DNA of 34,723 nucleotides, taken from positions 697,968-732,690 of the forward strand of contig NW_019091435.1 in NCBI RefSeq assembly GCF_001949145.1. Direction: 5' to 3'. Under the pieces are notes generated by a model. It had not been told where the DNA came from. It saw only the letters and a list, made by a program, of their open reading frames with translations, and did not search any database. This stretch comes from Acanthaster planci (taxonomy: Eukaryota; Echinodermata; Asteroidea; Valvatida; Acanthasteridae). The translations under genes were made by a program, and so were the position numbers. Shown here in pieces: positions 11,301 through 19,078 of the stretch. Position 1 is the stretch's first letter; the number at the start of each line of letters is the position of its first letter.

Positions 11301-14300
11301 TCAGCATGAATTGAGGCCTGTTCATAATTATTTTAATGTCCCTACTTTGTGGTTGTTATTTTGATGTTTTATCGGGTTGTTTTACTTAATTGTCTTTTTA
11401 TTCGATGATTCTATATGCAATTTTTTGTTTTATTTAAAGTTTGTTTCTAATATTTCTTCTTATAGATATACTGTTTTAAATGTTTAAATTAGTTTGATTA
11501 GTTTGTATTGTGTTTTAATATTTTATCGGGGCCCTTAAGAATAGCAGTTTCATAACTGATAGGGTTACCCTGTGGAAATAAATCTACTACAAGCGCAAAG
11601 TGGAACGTCACAAATTTCACACATCAATTTAGTCTCTTTTCTTTTACCATTGCTAAAACAAACATCACACTGTCTGTATGATATATAGCTCATTTTCCAG
11701 CCAGGGGAATTTCTTCAGCCAAATGTCTTCGTATCAGTCAACCTGGACCATGAAGACGGATGGTCTACCTCTAGATTGAAACACTGGCAAGTTTTGTGCA
11801 CGCAACTCTAAAATTTCATACACTAACAATTGTCTAAATGACAAATAACTGTCAGTGCCTCCAATTTCCTATCACACAAGATAAGAGTTTACAAGAGCAA
11901 CATCAAGCAAAAATTAAAAAGAAAAAAACACTTTTTTATACCATTTGATTGATTTCCTGACTGAACGGTGCTACGATGCCAGTTGGTCTGCAACGTCCAC
12001 ACCCTTCATCCCCTCATTGTAGTCGAGTACACAACTGGGGGTTTTCCAAAGCGATGCCATCACAGTTCCACTTGCCAGTGTCGGCTATCGTGGCTGTAGG
12101 CTACCTGGACAACATACGGACATCTTTTTTGTTTTGTCAGACCAAGGTAAGCAAGCCTTTTATGCAGGAGCGGTGAACAACATCATCTCTCAAGTTTCAA
12201 GGAGCACGAGTCCTTAGGCATGTCTTCACGATTTTTTCTTCCCGTCCCGACGACGTTCGTCTTCTGGCTGTGTTGTTTCAGGTACAGATCAGGGCTGCTG
12301 AACCACTTGTCCAGGAAAAGGGCGTACCCTTTGCCAAGAAGATCAGCGTTCAAGTCAAGTACAATTTTTGTACTTGCCAGTCCAACAGTCTGGTCTTGAC
12401 CTGTGTAAATCTTGAAGCTTAAGGTGCATTCAGCGGCAACCCCCATGCACTGGCAGACTCAATATACCTTGATGCCAATCCTCACATGCTTCTTGGGGTT
12501 GTACTGCTTAAACTTCCGTCTCCTTTTGAATTTCCAAAGGGTCTCTTCAGTAGTAATGTTGCTAGACAGAATGTAGACGGACTTGAACTTCTTGGTTAGT
12601 TTGTCTACCACCGGGCGGAGCTTGTAGAGTTGATCGGTCATATCTGCACAGCTGTTATCGACGAAATGCCGATAGGACAGCAAGTCCACAAATCTGTTGA
12701 GAGGCATGGTATTAGGGAAAAATCAAAGTCTCAAGTACCGAGTCTCTAGTCCAGTAGGACTTCATGTTGGGTTTCGGTATCAGTCCCATGATGATTGTCA
12801 TGGACAGGAACACTGACATCTCGTCTGGTGTTGTGTCAAACCAGCTTCTCATTTGACTTGGACTTGCTGCTGATTGACTTTTCGGGTGTTTAGTAGCATA
12901 GCGTTTAGTCTCATTGGCAATGTACAACATCAGGTCTGGGGTGAAGAACTGCTCGAAGATTTCAAGAGGAGTGATGTTCTTGTCCAGTTCTTGCGCTTAA
13001 ATACCGGCTGTGCCTGGGGAAGTTGTCATCATCCGTGCATTGAATGGATCTTCTTGGCAGGCCTCTCTAATGGTGGTTGCTGTCACTAGTTTAAATTTCT
13101 GAACTATGTTCAGATTCTGACGTGAAATCTGAATCACTAGTCGCCATCCAAGTTTCCTCTTCACTTGAATACATCGTGTAATGCAACTGAAGGGCAAGTA
13201 TGCATATATAAGGCAAATACCAAGCGCTACAGAAAACACTGCTTTTCAGCAGAGCAAATGCCCAATTACTCTGCACAATGGCCCGTCTATATCCTGATTG
13301 TGAGGTGCGGGGGTGCTGTCCATGTGTTCACATGGCGTGCACACCTTGTCAATATCCTGTATTTATCGTGCTCTGAGCCCACACAAAGCTTGTTGCGTAA
13401 TCCCTGACTGCTGCATCGAGCAATGCTCCCCAGAGATTACCCAGGGTATTCGATCAAAGACAGTGGGGTGTTCTGATGAAAAAATTATCATTTACTGAGT
13501 ATCAGGGGATCAACCAAATCTCCAAGTTGCCCCATATTTCCATTCAATGCAAAGCTGCCAGTAATTACAGACATACACTGAATAATAGTTGCATGTGTGG
13601 TATACAGCTATAGCCGTCTCCCGGCAATTAGGCTTTTCTCCAGGTGTGGCTATTGCCGTCTCCCGGAGTGAAGGGTTAATTTGGCCATCATCAATTGCCA
13701 TTTTTATGAATTCATAAATAAAAGTTGACTGACACTGTAACACATCATTTTATCATGCTTATCAATCTATTGTGCCCGATGTGGCTGCTAAAACAAAGTA
13801 CATGTACTTTTTTCTATTTAATTTGGTCTTCTCTTAAGAATTGTGATCAATCAGGATAAACAAATGTGAGATTCAACTTACATTTCTTTGTCCAATGTTT
13901 GTAGGCCTGGAAGTCTTGCGAATTATTAATGAGCCAACAGCAGCTGCTATGGCATATGGACTACACAACCAGAGGACACCGTCAGAAATCATAGTGGTGG
14001 ATATGGGAGGAGGGACACTAGATGTCTCATTACTCAGAGTTCACGGTGGAATGTTCCAGACATTAGCCATGGCAGGTAACATTGAATTCAGTTTACATAT
14101 CAGGCTCATTTGCTTTCATCTATTCCAGAATTAAGCAAGATACAGTAAATTCCTTTTTGCAGTGCTCTAAAAGGGATCTAACTGAATTGAGCATTATAAC
14201 CGTACAGCGCTATAATCGACTGGATAGACGCGTAACATGTGCACTGCACATGTACTTTACATTACTTTACATGCATCTACATGTGTGTCGTGTGTGTAAA

Positions 14301-17006
14301 TTCCGTTTACATGTATTGGCAGATGTATGTACTGCAATATTTTGGAATATATGCCTTGCATCTAGTTACCTGGACGTTTTTGTTACGCGGATGAAAAACA
14401 CTACCAAATCTCTTCAAAAACTGCTGCCGTGACATCCCGATTGCCACTGCATACCCATTCATGGACAGTCCAATTGCTGACTTTTTCCAATAACCATGTG
14501 AGTGCAGAAAGTGATATGCCATCAGAAAACCCAAGTGAAAACAGACCCAACATGTCACGCCGAACACAATCGGCGAAAAGACGAGATTTTCTACACGGAG
14601 ATACATTTACAATTTTAGCAGCTGATTTTATTTTTTGGTAGAAAGAAACCTTTCAGTAGCAAAATACTACATGTATTATCTCAATGCTGATTGTTTGTGT
14701 TCCAAACTACTCAACAAGAATAAATAAAAGTAGGAATATGATCACACAATTATAAGATGGACTCGCTGCTACATCTGACTCGAACCAGCCAACACTGGCA
14801 AGCTCGGTGGTCGAGTGGTTGAGATGTCTGTACTAGTAAGCAGGAGGTCATGGGTCCAAGTCCCACCTGAGTACACTTGTGTTTTTTTTTCACAAGCCTT
14901 CGGGGGCAAACACTGAGTGCTCGCAATTGCAGTGCATTGGTGGCCGAGTGCGTGACTACACTTTGTGTGATCTTTACAGTGGTGTCCGAGAGGACGACCA
15001 ATCGTGACGGCCTTGTGGTCCGTTTTCACATGCGTTGATTTTCAAAGAATCTGACTTTCAAAGGTAAAGAGCGCTGTAACAAACACCGGAATCCTTTCAC
15101 ATTTTTTATATGGTTCTTGAGGCCGAAAATCATAAAGGTTAACCCTGTATCGTGAAAAGCATTGTAAATGAAAGTGCTGTAACCTCAAAAAAAGATAATT
15201 GCTTTGCCTTTCCCTCTCCCCTCCCCCCCCAAAAGAAGTGGAAAGCTCCCTTCAAACATCCCTGTAACACCCATTGTAGTACACTGTGATAATGAACATG
15301 ATATTTTAACACCTGAAGAGCTTACGTTACCTGAAGTGAATGCATTCTGAAGGATGTTAAAACATCATATGCATCATGGGCATTACAGCAGTCCATAATT
15401 GGTTTGTTAAACAATGGGTTTGAACTATGTGTCACCTGAAGGTATGAAATTTAATCAGAACACAAGGTTTTCACTCTGTTGCTGTGCAAAAAGTTGTACA
15501 ATGCCCACAGACTCATTGAATTGTTGTATCAGTTTAAATAGTGTTGCGAACCCACAAACCTTGATGGAATTTTAGCACCACAATGTTTTCCTCGTTCTTG
15601 TTACCTTGCATTCCCAGGGTCTCTTTGTTTAGCTTGACTATGCATACATGTATGAAACGTAGCAGAGAGGCTAATTTTGTAAAAAGTTATTCATGCCACT
15701 CTGGTCCTGCTAACTAGCCTGGTCCTCTGTCTGCGCTGAGCCAATGATGCAGTACAGAATTTGATCGAGCTCACCACATTTTAGTCTGAGCAGCAGTGAG
15801 GTCAATACATACTGCTGGCCCTGTCTAGCTGTTGCTGCCTTGTCACCATGGTGACTCAGGACAGCTCCGCACCACAGTTGTGTGATGTGATACACTCGTA
15901 CTATGCTCACTCCGTTTAACTGGAATTTGGTTTTGCCAAACCATAGTTTAGTTACATACAACTTCGCCTTTTGTGTTGTAACGCTGTTGCAAAGTTACAC
16001 CTTCAAAACCACTTATGAACTTAGATGAAGTAAGAAGAGAAGTGGGAACAGTAAACAAGCTGTACACTTCGACTGTCACCCAAACCCATGCATTCTGCTC
16101 AAATAAATGTTGACCTTGAAAATGGCATCTTATGTGAACAACACTAAACGTCCATGATGCAACAAGCCTGATAGTTAGGGATGCAACAACATGTTGGTTG
16201 TGTATGTCTAGCATGAAAGCAAATCTTTTGTCTTAAAAACTATTTTGGGTGGAAAATCTGCTGGTATCTTCAAGCTTAGCAAACAATATGTAAAGGAACC
16301 TTAGAAGAAAAAAATCTACTTGCTACTCCCACTCGAGTTTCCAATCATCAACTGTTAAGTTTGATGTCATGTTTCATTTTATCAAATCCACTCGATGTTT
16401 TTCTGATTCAAAGCTTGTGAAAACTACAGCATAATGTGACATATTCTGGTTTGCCTTGTAGGAAACAATCATCTGGGAGGACAGGATATCAACCACCGCC
16501 TTGTGCAGTACTTGTGTGATCTAATTGCCATGAAATACTCAAAGCCTGTACTGAATGTTAGGGAGCTGCAGAATTTACGCCTTGCAGTGGAAGATGTTAA
16601 GCTCAATCTCACAAATCATGAGTCTTCATTGCTTCAGCTGCCATTGCCATCCCTTGGAGATCACGTGATATTCACTGAGAATATCACCAGAGAAATGTTT
16701 GAACATTTGAATGAAGACCTTTTCCAAAAGGTGCTGGAACCAATCAGACTGGTCATTGAAGAGGTTGAAATGACTCCTGATGACATAGATGAGGTAGTAC
16801 TCGTGGGTGGATCAACAAGAATTCCAAGAGTGCGTCAAGTTGTTGGAGACTTCTTTGGCAAGGTTCCCAATGTAGAGGTTGATCCTGAATTAGCTGTAGT
16901 GTATGGGGTTGCTATACAGGCTGGTATTATAGGGGGTATGTGGCCATTACAAGTCAGTGCAATTGAAATACACAATACTAAAGTCAAAAAAATAAGGGTC
17001 ACTTAG
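2180..17006 (+). CDS. HSPA13: HSPA13 (STCH), microsomal HSP70-like ATPase, split gene lacking exon 1
   Basis: The gene has five visible coding exons (143, 198, 211, 171 and 545 nt) that keep one frame across introns of phase 0, 0, 1 and 1. Together they give about 421 residues. HSPA13 is a divergent HSP70 relative on the ER/microsomal membrane that keeps the ATPase domain and lacks the peptide-binding domain; this protein also stops straight after the ATPase fold. Visible marks are an N-terminal hydrophobic anchor ([13 protein letters not shown]), phosphate loop 1 (GIDLGTTYS), [14 protein letters not shown], phosphate loop 2 ([13 protein letters not shown]), the adenosine loop ([16 protein letters not shown]) and the family-specific tail [13 protein letters not shown]. 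It is shorter than the human protein (471 aa), mainly because the long loop between the KLNLT and [10 protein letters not shown] segments is very short here. Introns hold many transposons, but no exon is damaged, so the gene looks functional. Confidence 0.93.
2323..4698. other. HSPA13 intron 2, nothing else recognised
   Basis: AT-rich intronic sequence with GT and AG ends. It contains several copies of the palindrome TACATGTA (near 3197, 4110 and 4135), a C run at 2556-2565 and a T run near 2625. Short ORFs here show no similarity that I recognise. Confidence 0.8.
4699..4896 (+). CDS. HSPA13: HSPA13 exon, ATPase subdomain I/II strands
   Basis: The acceptor gactgcag (4691-4698) leads into a 66-codon, phase-0 exon that ends TTTAAG|GTATAG. 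It encodes IPSMVAFTP and [14 protein letters not shown], both typical of the HSP70 nucleotide-binding domain. In most HSP70s the corresponding segment reads N-x-x-NT-x-DAKRLIGR. Confidence 0.95.
4897..5939. other. HSPA13 intron 3, rich in ACATGTA palindromes
   Basis: Intron bounded by GTATAG and ACAG. Dense TACATGTA/ACATGTAC repeats lie at 4917-5075 and 5460-5480. No transposon or gene is evident. Confidence 0.8.
5940..6150 (+). CDS. HSPA13: HSPA13 exon, SPEYIGSR / VISVPADF segment
   Basis: The acceptor ttctgacag (5931-5939) opens a 211-nt exon that ends CTAGCAG|GTAGGT, leaving phase 1. It encodes [17 protein letters not shown] and [17 protein letters not shown]. The second stretch is the HSP70 'VITVPAYF..QR..T' strand-helix, with the diverged Asp-Phe form typical of HSPA13. 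Its donor begins the large, repeat-filled intron 4. Confidence 0.95.
6180..7092. repeat. Minisatellite, ~56-bp unit (GGCTGGTGGTTGGG type)
   Basis: A G/T-rich tandem array in intron 4. The full unit is about 56 bp and combines two related halves: GGCTGGTGGATGGGGAAGAT with TGGTCCCT, and GGCTGTTGGTTGGTTGAGAC with TGGTTACT. Copies at 6460-6890 are nearly identical; outer copies (6180-6275 and 6890-7092) are decayed. About 180 bp of unrelated AT-rich sequence interrupts the array at roughly 6278-6458. The array breaks off near 7092 against the LINE tail and reappears for one partial unit at 9578-9606. Confidence 0.92.
7140..9300 (-). pseudogene. Decayed ORF of R2-superfamily LINE: RT + zinc finger + REL endonuclease
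   Basis: Minus-strand fragments appear in family order. [18 protein letters not shown] lies near 9220-9165 and GRTVLLMKD near 9110. [25 protein letters not shown] and [13 protein letters not shown] run from about 9050 to 8830 (RT palm). The catalytic box appears as [20 protein letters not shown] near 8545-8490. [15 protein letters not shown] lies near 8100-8050. Next come [18 protein letters not shown] and [10 protein letters not shown] (about 7870-7790) and the finger CRRCGEG...H..C near 7725-7680. [15 protein letters not shown] near 7500-7450 carries the RPD of the endonuclease. Gaps between them hold stops and frame changes. The RT catalytic YxDD is FMDD here. One segment (8108-8466) is inverted and is described separately. 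Confidence 0.8.
8108..8466 (+). pseudogene. Inverted internal segment of the R2-superfamily LINE
   Basis: On the + strand this segment encodes [18 protein letters not shown], then [10 protein letters not shown], then [35 protein letters not shown] and [16 protein letters not shown], ending HGVLHKP. These belong between the FMDD box (minus strand, ending near 8470) and the [11 protein letters not shown] stretch (minus strand, starting near 8105). The segment therefore sits in its correct place but flipped. It has at least one frameshift (near 8215). Confidence 0.75.
9362..9577 (-). mobile_element. tRNA-derived SINE
   Basis: On the minus strand the element begins near 9577 with a tRNA-like head. 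The A box TGGCGTAGTGG lies at 9563-9553 and the B box GGTTCTAATCC at 9521-9511, with typical tRNA spacing. These are followed by a tRNA-unrelated body containing GGTTTTACCCAGAATATTCC. The 3' end is placed near 9362 by loss of SINE-like sequence and is uncertain. The box sequences are those of an internal RNA polymerase III promoter. Confidence 0.75.
9578..9606. repeat. Orphan partial unit of the 56-bp minisatellite
   Basis: The sequence around TTGGCTGGTAGGGAAGACTGG matches the unit of the array that ends at 7092. Its presence on the far side of the LINE/SINE block shows that the block landed inside the minisatellite. Confidence 0.7.
9779..11586 (+). mobile_element. L2/CR1-like non-LTR retrotransposon, 5'-truncated, inside piggyBac
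   Basis: A + strand LINE fragment with reverse transcriptase and a C-terminal region, about 400 bp of T-rich 3' UTR, and a 3' terminus with GGGTTACCCTGTGGAAATAAA (11563-11583). Flanks look like a diverged target-site duplication: CGTCACAAGTTT ends at about 9778 on the left, and TACAAGCGCAAAGTG then CGTCACAAATTT follow the 3' end (11586-11620). The endonuclease half of the element is absent. Confidence 0.7.
9832..11180 (+). pseudogene. L2/CR1-like reverse transcriptase pseudogene
   Basis: RT motifs occur in order. [18 protein letters not shown] and [10 protein letters not shown] lie at 9836-9935. After a deletion of the next helix come [58 protein letters not shown] and the catalytic box [10 protein letters not shown] (10342-10371). 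Then come [15 protein letters not shown] and [17 protein letters not shown], followed by the C-terminal part with [20 protein letters not shown] and [14 protein letters not shown] frameshift separates the N-terminal piece, stops occur near 10399 and 10702, and another frame change lies near 11050. The YADD active site itself is intact. Confidence 0.85.
11592..13236 (-). pseudogene. piggyBac transposase pseudogene (DDE_Tnp_1_7)
   Basis: Read on the minus strand. An acidic N-terminus ([20 protein letters not shown]) lies near 13180-13100. [39 protein letters not shown] and SYWT follow from about 12985 to 12750. [28 protein letters not shown] and [17 protein letters not shown] come next (12700-12460). 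[12 protein letters not shown] and [13 protein letters not shown] lie at 12420-12280, and [15 protein letters not shown] near 12020-11975. A cysteine-rich tail, [11 protein letters not shown]...C..CDVPLC, lies at 11690-11595. The second and third catalytic acids (D in FLDKWF, D in GVD) are present. The first aligns with a Glu (TTEETL near 12535) where the family has Asp-Glu. At least three stops or frame changes occur, so it is inactive. Confidence 0.85.
13905..14075 (+). CDS. HSPA13: HSPA13 exon with phosphate loop 2
   Basis: The acceptor tgtttgtag (13896-13904) completes the split Gly codon from the previous exon. The 171-nt exon encodes [16 protein letters not shown], then [14 protein letters not shown], the second phosphate loop. 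It ends ATGGCAG|GTAACA in phase 1. Confidence 0.96.
14076..16461. other. HSPA13 intron 5
   Basis: Intron between the phosphate-2 exon and the last exon. It contains a tRNA-derived SINE (14796-15015), ACATGTA palindromes at 14247-14320, and a C run near 15223. No ORF in it looks like a real gene; those near 15710-16214 on the minus strand have no recognisable motif. Confidence 0.75.
14796..15015 (+). mobile_element. tRNA-derived SINE, possibly dimeric
   Basis: A tRNA Leu/Ser-like head carries an A box TGGTCGAGTGG (14808-14818) and a B box GGTCCAAGTCC (14853-14863), with a long variable-arm-like gap between. A tRNA-unrelated body follows a T run at 14882-14890. A second A-box-like stretch, GGTGGCCGAGTGCGTGA, lies at 14939-14955, suggesting a second tRNA-like unit without a clear B box. 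The 3' end near 15015 is approximate. Confidence 0.7.
16462..17006 (+). CDS. HSPA13: HSPA13 terminal coding exon with adenosine loop and stop
   Basis: The acceptor ttgccttgtag (16451-16461) leads into the last exon, which runs 181 codons to TAG at 17004-17006. It encodes [54 protein letters not shown] (adenosine-binding loop), [16 protein letters not shown] and the tail [11 protein letters not shown] potential donor inside (ggGTATGTGG near 16936) would remove that tail. The tail matches the known HSPA13 C-terminus, so I read straight through. Confidence 0.94.
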
Positions 17007-17017
17007 ATGATAAGTGG

Positions 17018-17023
17018 AATAAA
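17018..17023 (+). terminator. Candidate polyadenylation signal of HSPA13 (proximal)
   Basis: AATAAA lies 12 bp after the HSPA13 stop codon. It is probably too close to be the only signal; further AATAAA copies lie at 17095 and 17475. Confidence 0.35.
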
Positions 17024-17094
17024 ATCGACCAAATTAAACAAATGTATGCATAGAAATGAACTAGACATTTCACCAAGACTTTTCTTATTCAGAT

Positions 17095-17100
17095 AATAAA
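17095..17100 (+). terminator. Candidate polyadenylation signal of HSPA13 (distal)
   Basis: A canonical AATAAA lies 89 bp after the stop codon, in AT-rich sequence. Another copy is at 17475-17480. Which one is used cannot be told from sequence. Confidence 0.4.
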
Positions 17101-18110
17101 AATTCAAAGTTAATTAAACTGCAGATGCTCATCTAGCATGAAATTCAGACATACTTAGTTTCTTTCAAATTGTACTTCAGAGGTAGGATAAATAGGGGAG
17201 CAGTAACTGTCCTGGAACATAATACACAGATTTCAAATCCATGTCTTCAGTCTAAAGGAGGTTTCCTGTTTTATTGTTTAGTGCACTGTAAGGTAATGTT
17301 GATTGATACAAAATTAATATATAAGTTGATACAAAAAGTATTATCATAGCCATTGTTATCACTAGTTCTTGTTGATCCAGGTTAGAAGTGTTTTGTAATT
17401 CTGTAATTTATACTGGCATTGGAGATTGGAGAGAGACATGTGAGAGGAGAGAATCAAAATCTGATATTGAAGAGAATAAAAGAAGACATCAAATAATGTT
17501 TTGCACACAATAATTTGAGGTGGGAAATAATCAGTTGACTTTTGGCAATAAGTTGAGAAAGTAGTTGGTCATCGGGTCATACTCTGATAATTCATTCAAC
17601 ATATCGTGGTCTGTCAGAAAGAAGAATGTTTGAATTTTTAATATAAATCAAAGGTTTCTACCCTGAATCAGCTCGGATGTGTGCAGCAGTACCCGACTTT
17701 AATTCACATTAAATTAACTTGAGGGTTTTTCCCAGATGTCAATAGTTATTGAATTTTTTTTTCAAAACTTACTGCAGGTGAAAGTATGGAAAGTAAAAGG
17801 GTGACATTTTTATTTAGTTCCAAAAGTACTTCTGTCTGTACTTCCATCCAAACAAGCCTCTGTGGCTTTTCTCCTAGAGATATGAATTTCTTGCATTAAA
17901 GATACATGTACATGAATAATTAATGATTCTGAGTAGTGCATATCATTTTGACGTTATCATTATGTCATCAGGTGTCAAATTTTAAGCAATTAAACCTCAC
18001 GTGCTTCTCATCATGTTGATTCTAGTCTTCTGCATTTTTCTGTGTAGGTGTCGACATTGCCTCAGGTGGACCAACATACATGTAGGTGCAGGAAAAAAAG
18101 CTCCCGCTTT
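17101..18110. other. HSPA13 3' flank, nothing recognised
   Basis: AT-rich sequence with no convincing ORF. A good-looking splice acceptor (ctgtgtag at 18040-18047) is followed by a short open stretch that ends in TAG within 12 codons. It adds nothing to HSPA13, which already terminates. Confidence 0.6.
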
Positions 18111-18180
18111 ACCTTGGGAAGAAGTACCCCCAGAGTTGTGGGGTCTGATGTCTGCTCACTTGCAAATATGTCCCATGAGG
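18111..18180. repeat. Left arm of an imperfect inverted repeat flanking the minisatellites
   Basis: CCCCCAGAGTTGTGGGGT (18127-18144) and CTTGCAAATATGTCCCATG (about 18159-18177) recur as near-matches, in inverted orientation, at 20376-20450 (CCCCCAGAACTGTGGGGT and CTTACAAAAATGTCCCATG). Confidence 0.6.
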
Positions 18181-18289
18181 GGGAAAATGGGAAAATTTCC
18201 CATGGGATTACATGGTGAATTGGCCACCAAGTAACATGGGATTTTTACCCATGGGATTTTGCCCATGCGTATTTCAAGAACCCCATGTA

Positions 18290-18870
18290 ATCTCCCAAAA
18301 TATTCCCATGGTGATTTAATTGTCATATCCCGTGGTGATTTTCCCACACATCCAATGGTGATTTACCCATGTGTCCCATGGTGATTTACCCTTGTGTCCC
18401 ATGGTGATTTTCCCACACATCCAATGGTGATTTACCCATGTTTCCCATGGTGATTTTCCCACACATCCAATGGCGATTTACCCATGTGTCCTATGGTGAT
18501 TTACCCTTGTGTCCCACGGTGATTTTCCCACACATCCAATGGTGATTTACCCATGTGTCCCATGGTGATTTTCCCACACATCCAATGATGATTTACCCAT
18601 GTGTCCCATGGTGATTTACCCTTGTGTTCCATGGTGATTTTCCCACACATCCAATGGTGATTTACCCATGTGTCCCATGGTGATTTTCCCGTGCATCCTA
18701 TGGTGGTTGCCCCATTTGTCCCCTGGTGATTGTCCCATGCGTCCCATGATGATTTTCCCATGTCGATTGTCCCTTGCATCCCATGGTGATTGTTCCATGT
18801 CAATTGTTCCTTGCGTCCCATGGTGATTTACCCATGCCTCCCATGGTGAGTGTCCTGTGCATCTCATAGT
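18290..18870. repeat. Minisatellite A, ~22-bp half-units with CCCATGGTGATT
   Basis: A tandem array alternating CCCATGGTGATTTACCCATG and TGGTGATTTTCCCACACATC types, becoming irregular towards 18870. The long ORFs on the minus strand here are repeat artefacts (HGQSPWD-like periodic peptides), not genes. Confidence 0.92.
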
Positions 18871-19078
18871 GACGGGCAAAGTTGCAGTCATCATATCAAC
18901 ATTCCATTCCAAAATGTGTACTGTAGTTCATGCCAATGCTGCATTTAAATGGCAGCAGCTAATGTGGTTCACAATACAACAAAGCCTCTAAGTGTACCTG
19001 TGTAGATGCCATATCCATGCAAATCCCAGTGTTCTCTTGATGATTGCAAAAATTTGAATAGTGTTTGTGGCGTTTCTA

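Larger units (their letters stand above)
9642..13679 (-). mobile_element. piggyBac-type DNA transposon, split by an L2-like LINE
   Basis: A minus-strand piggyBac transposase pseudogene occupies 11592-13236. TTAA, the invariant piggyBac target, is at 9642-9645 and at 13676-13679. The inner ends read CCCCTAAGTTCACACGG (left, + strand) and CCCTTCACTCCGGGAGACGG (right, minus strand). They share CCC, then TTCAC, then CGG once a 5-base difference is allowed. Removing the nested LINE (9779-11586) leaves about 2.2 kb, a normal piggyBac length. The right subterminal region repeats CCGTCTCCCGG at 13615 and 13653. The left boundary is less certain than the right. Confidence 0.65.

Noticed and set aside
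14147-15190. MITE with TACAGCGCT-containing inverted ends around the SINE
   Set aside because: Only nine bases match between the two sides; this is too little to support terminal repeats.
18040-18100. Splice acceptor plus a short open stretch as an extra HSPA13 exon
   Set aside because: The preceding exon already encodes the recognised HSPA13 C-terminus and a stop at 17004-17006; the stretch ends in TAG after about 12 codons.
18501-18912. Minus-strand ORFs with periodic HGQSPWD/HHGTQGT-like peptides
   Set aside because: They are translation of a tandem minisatellite, with no codon bias or start context.
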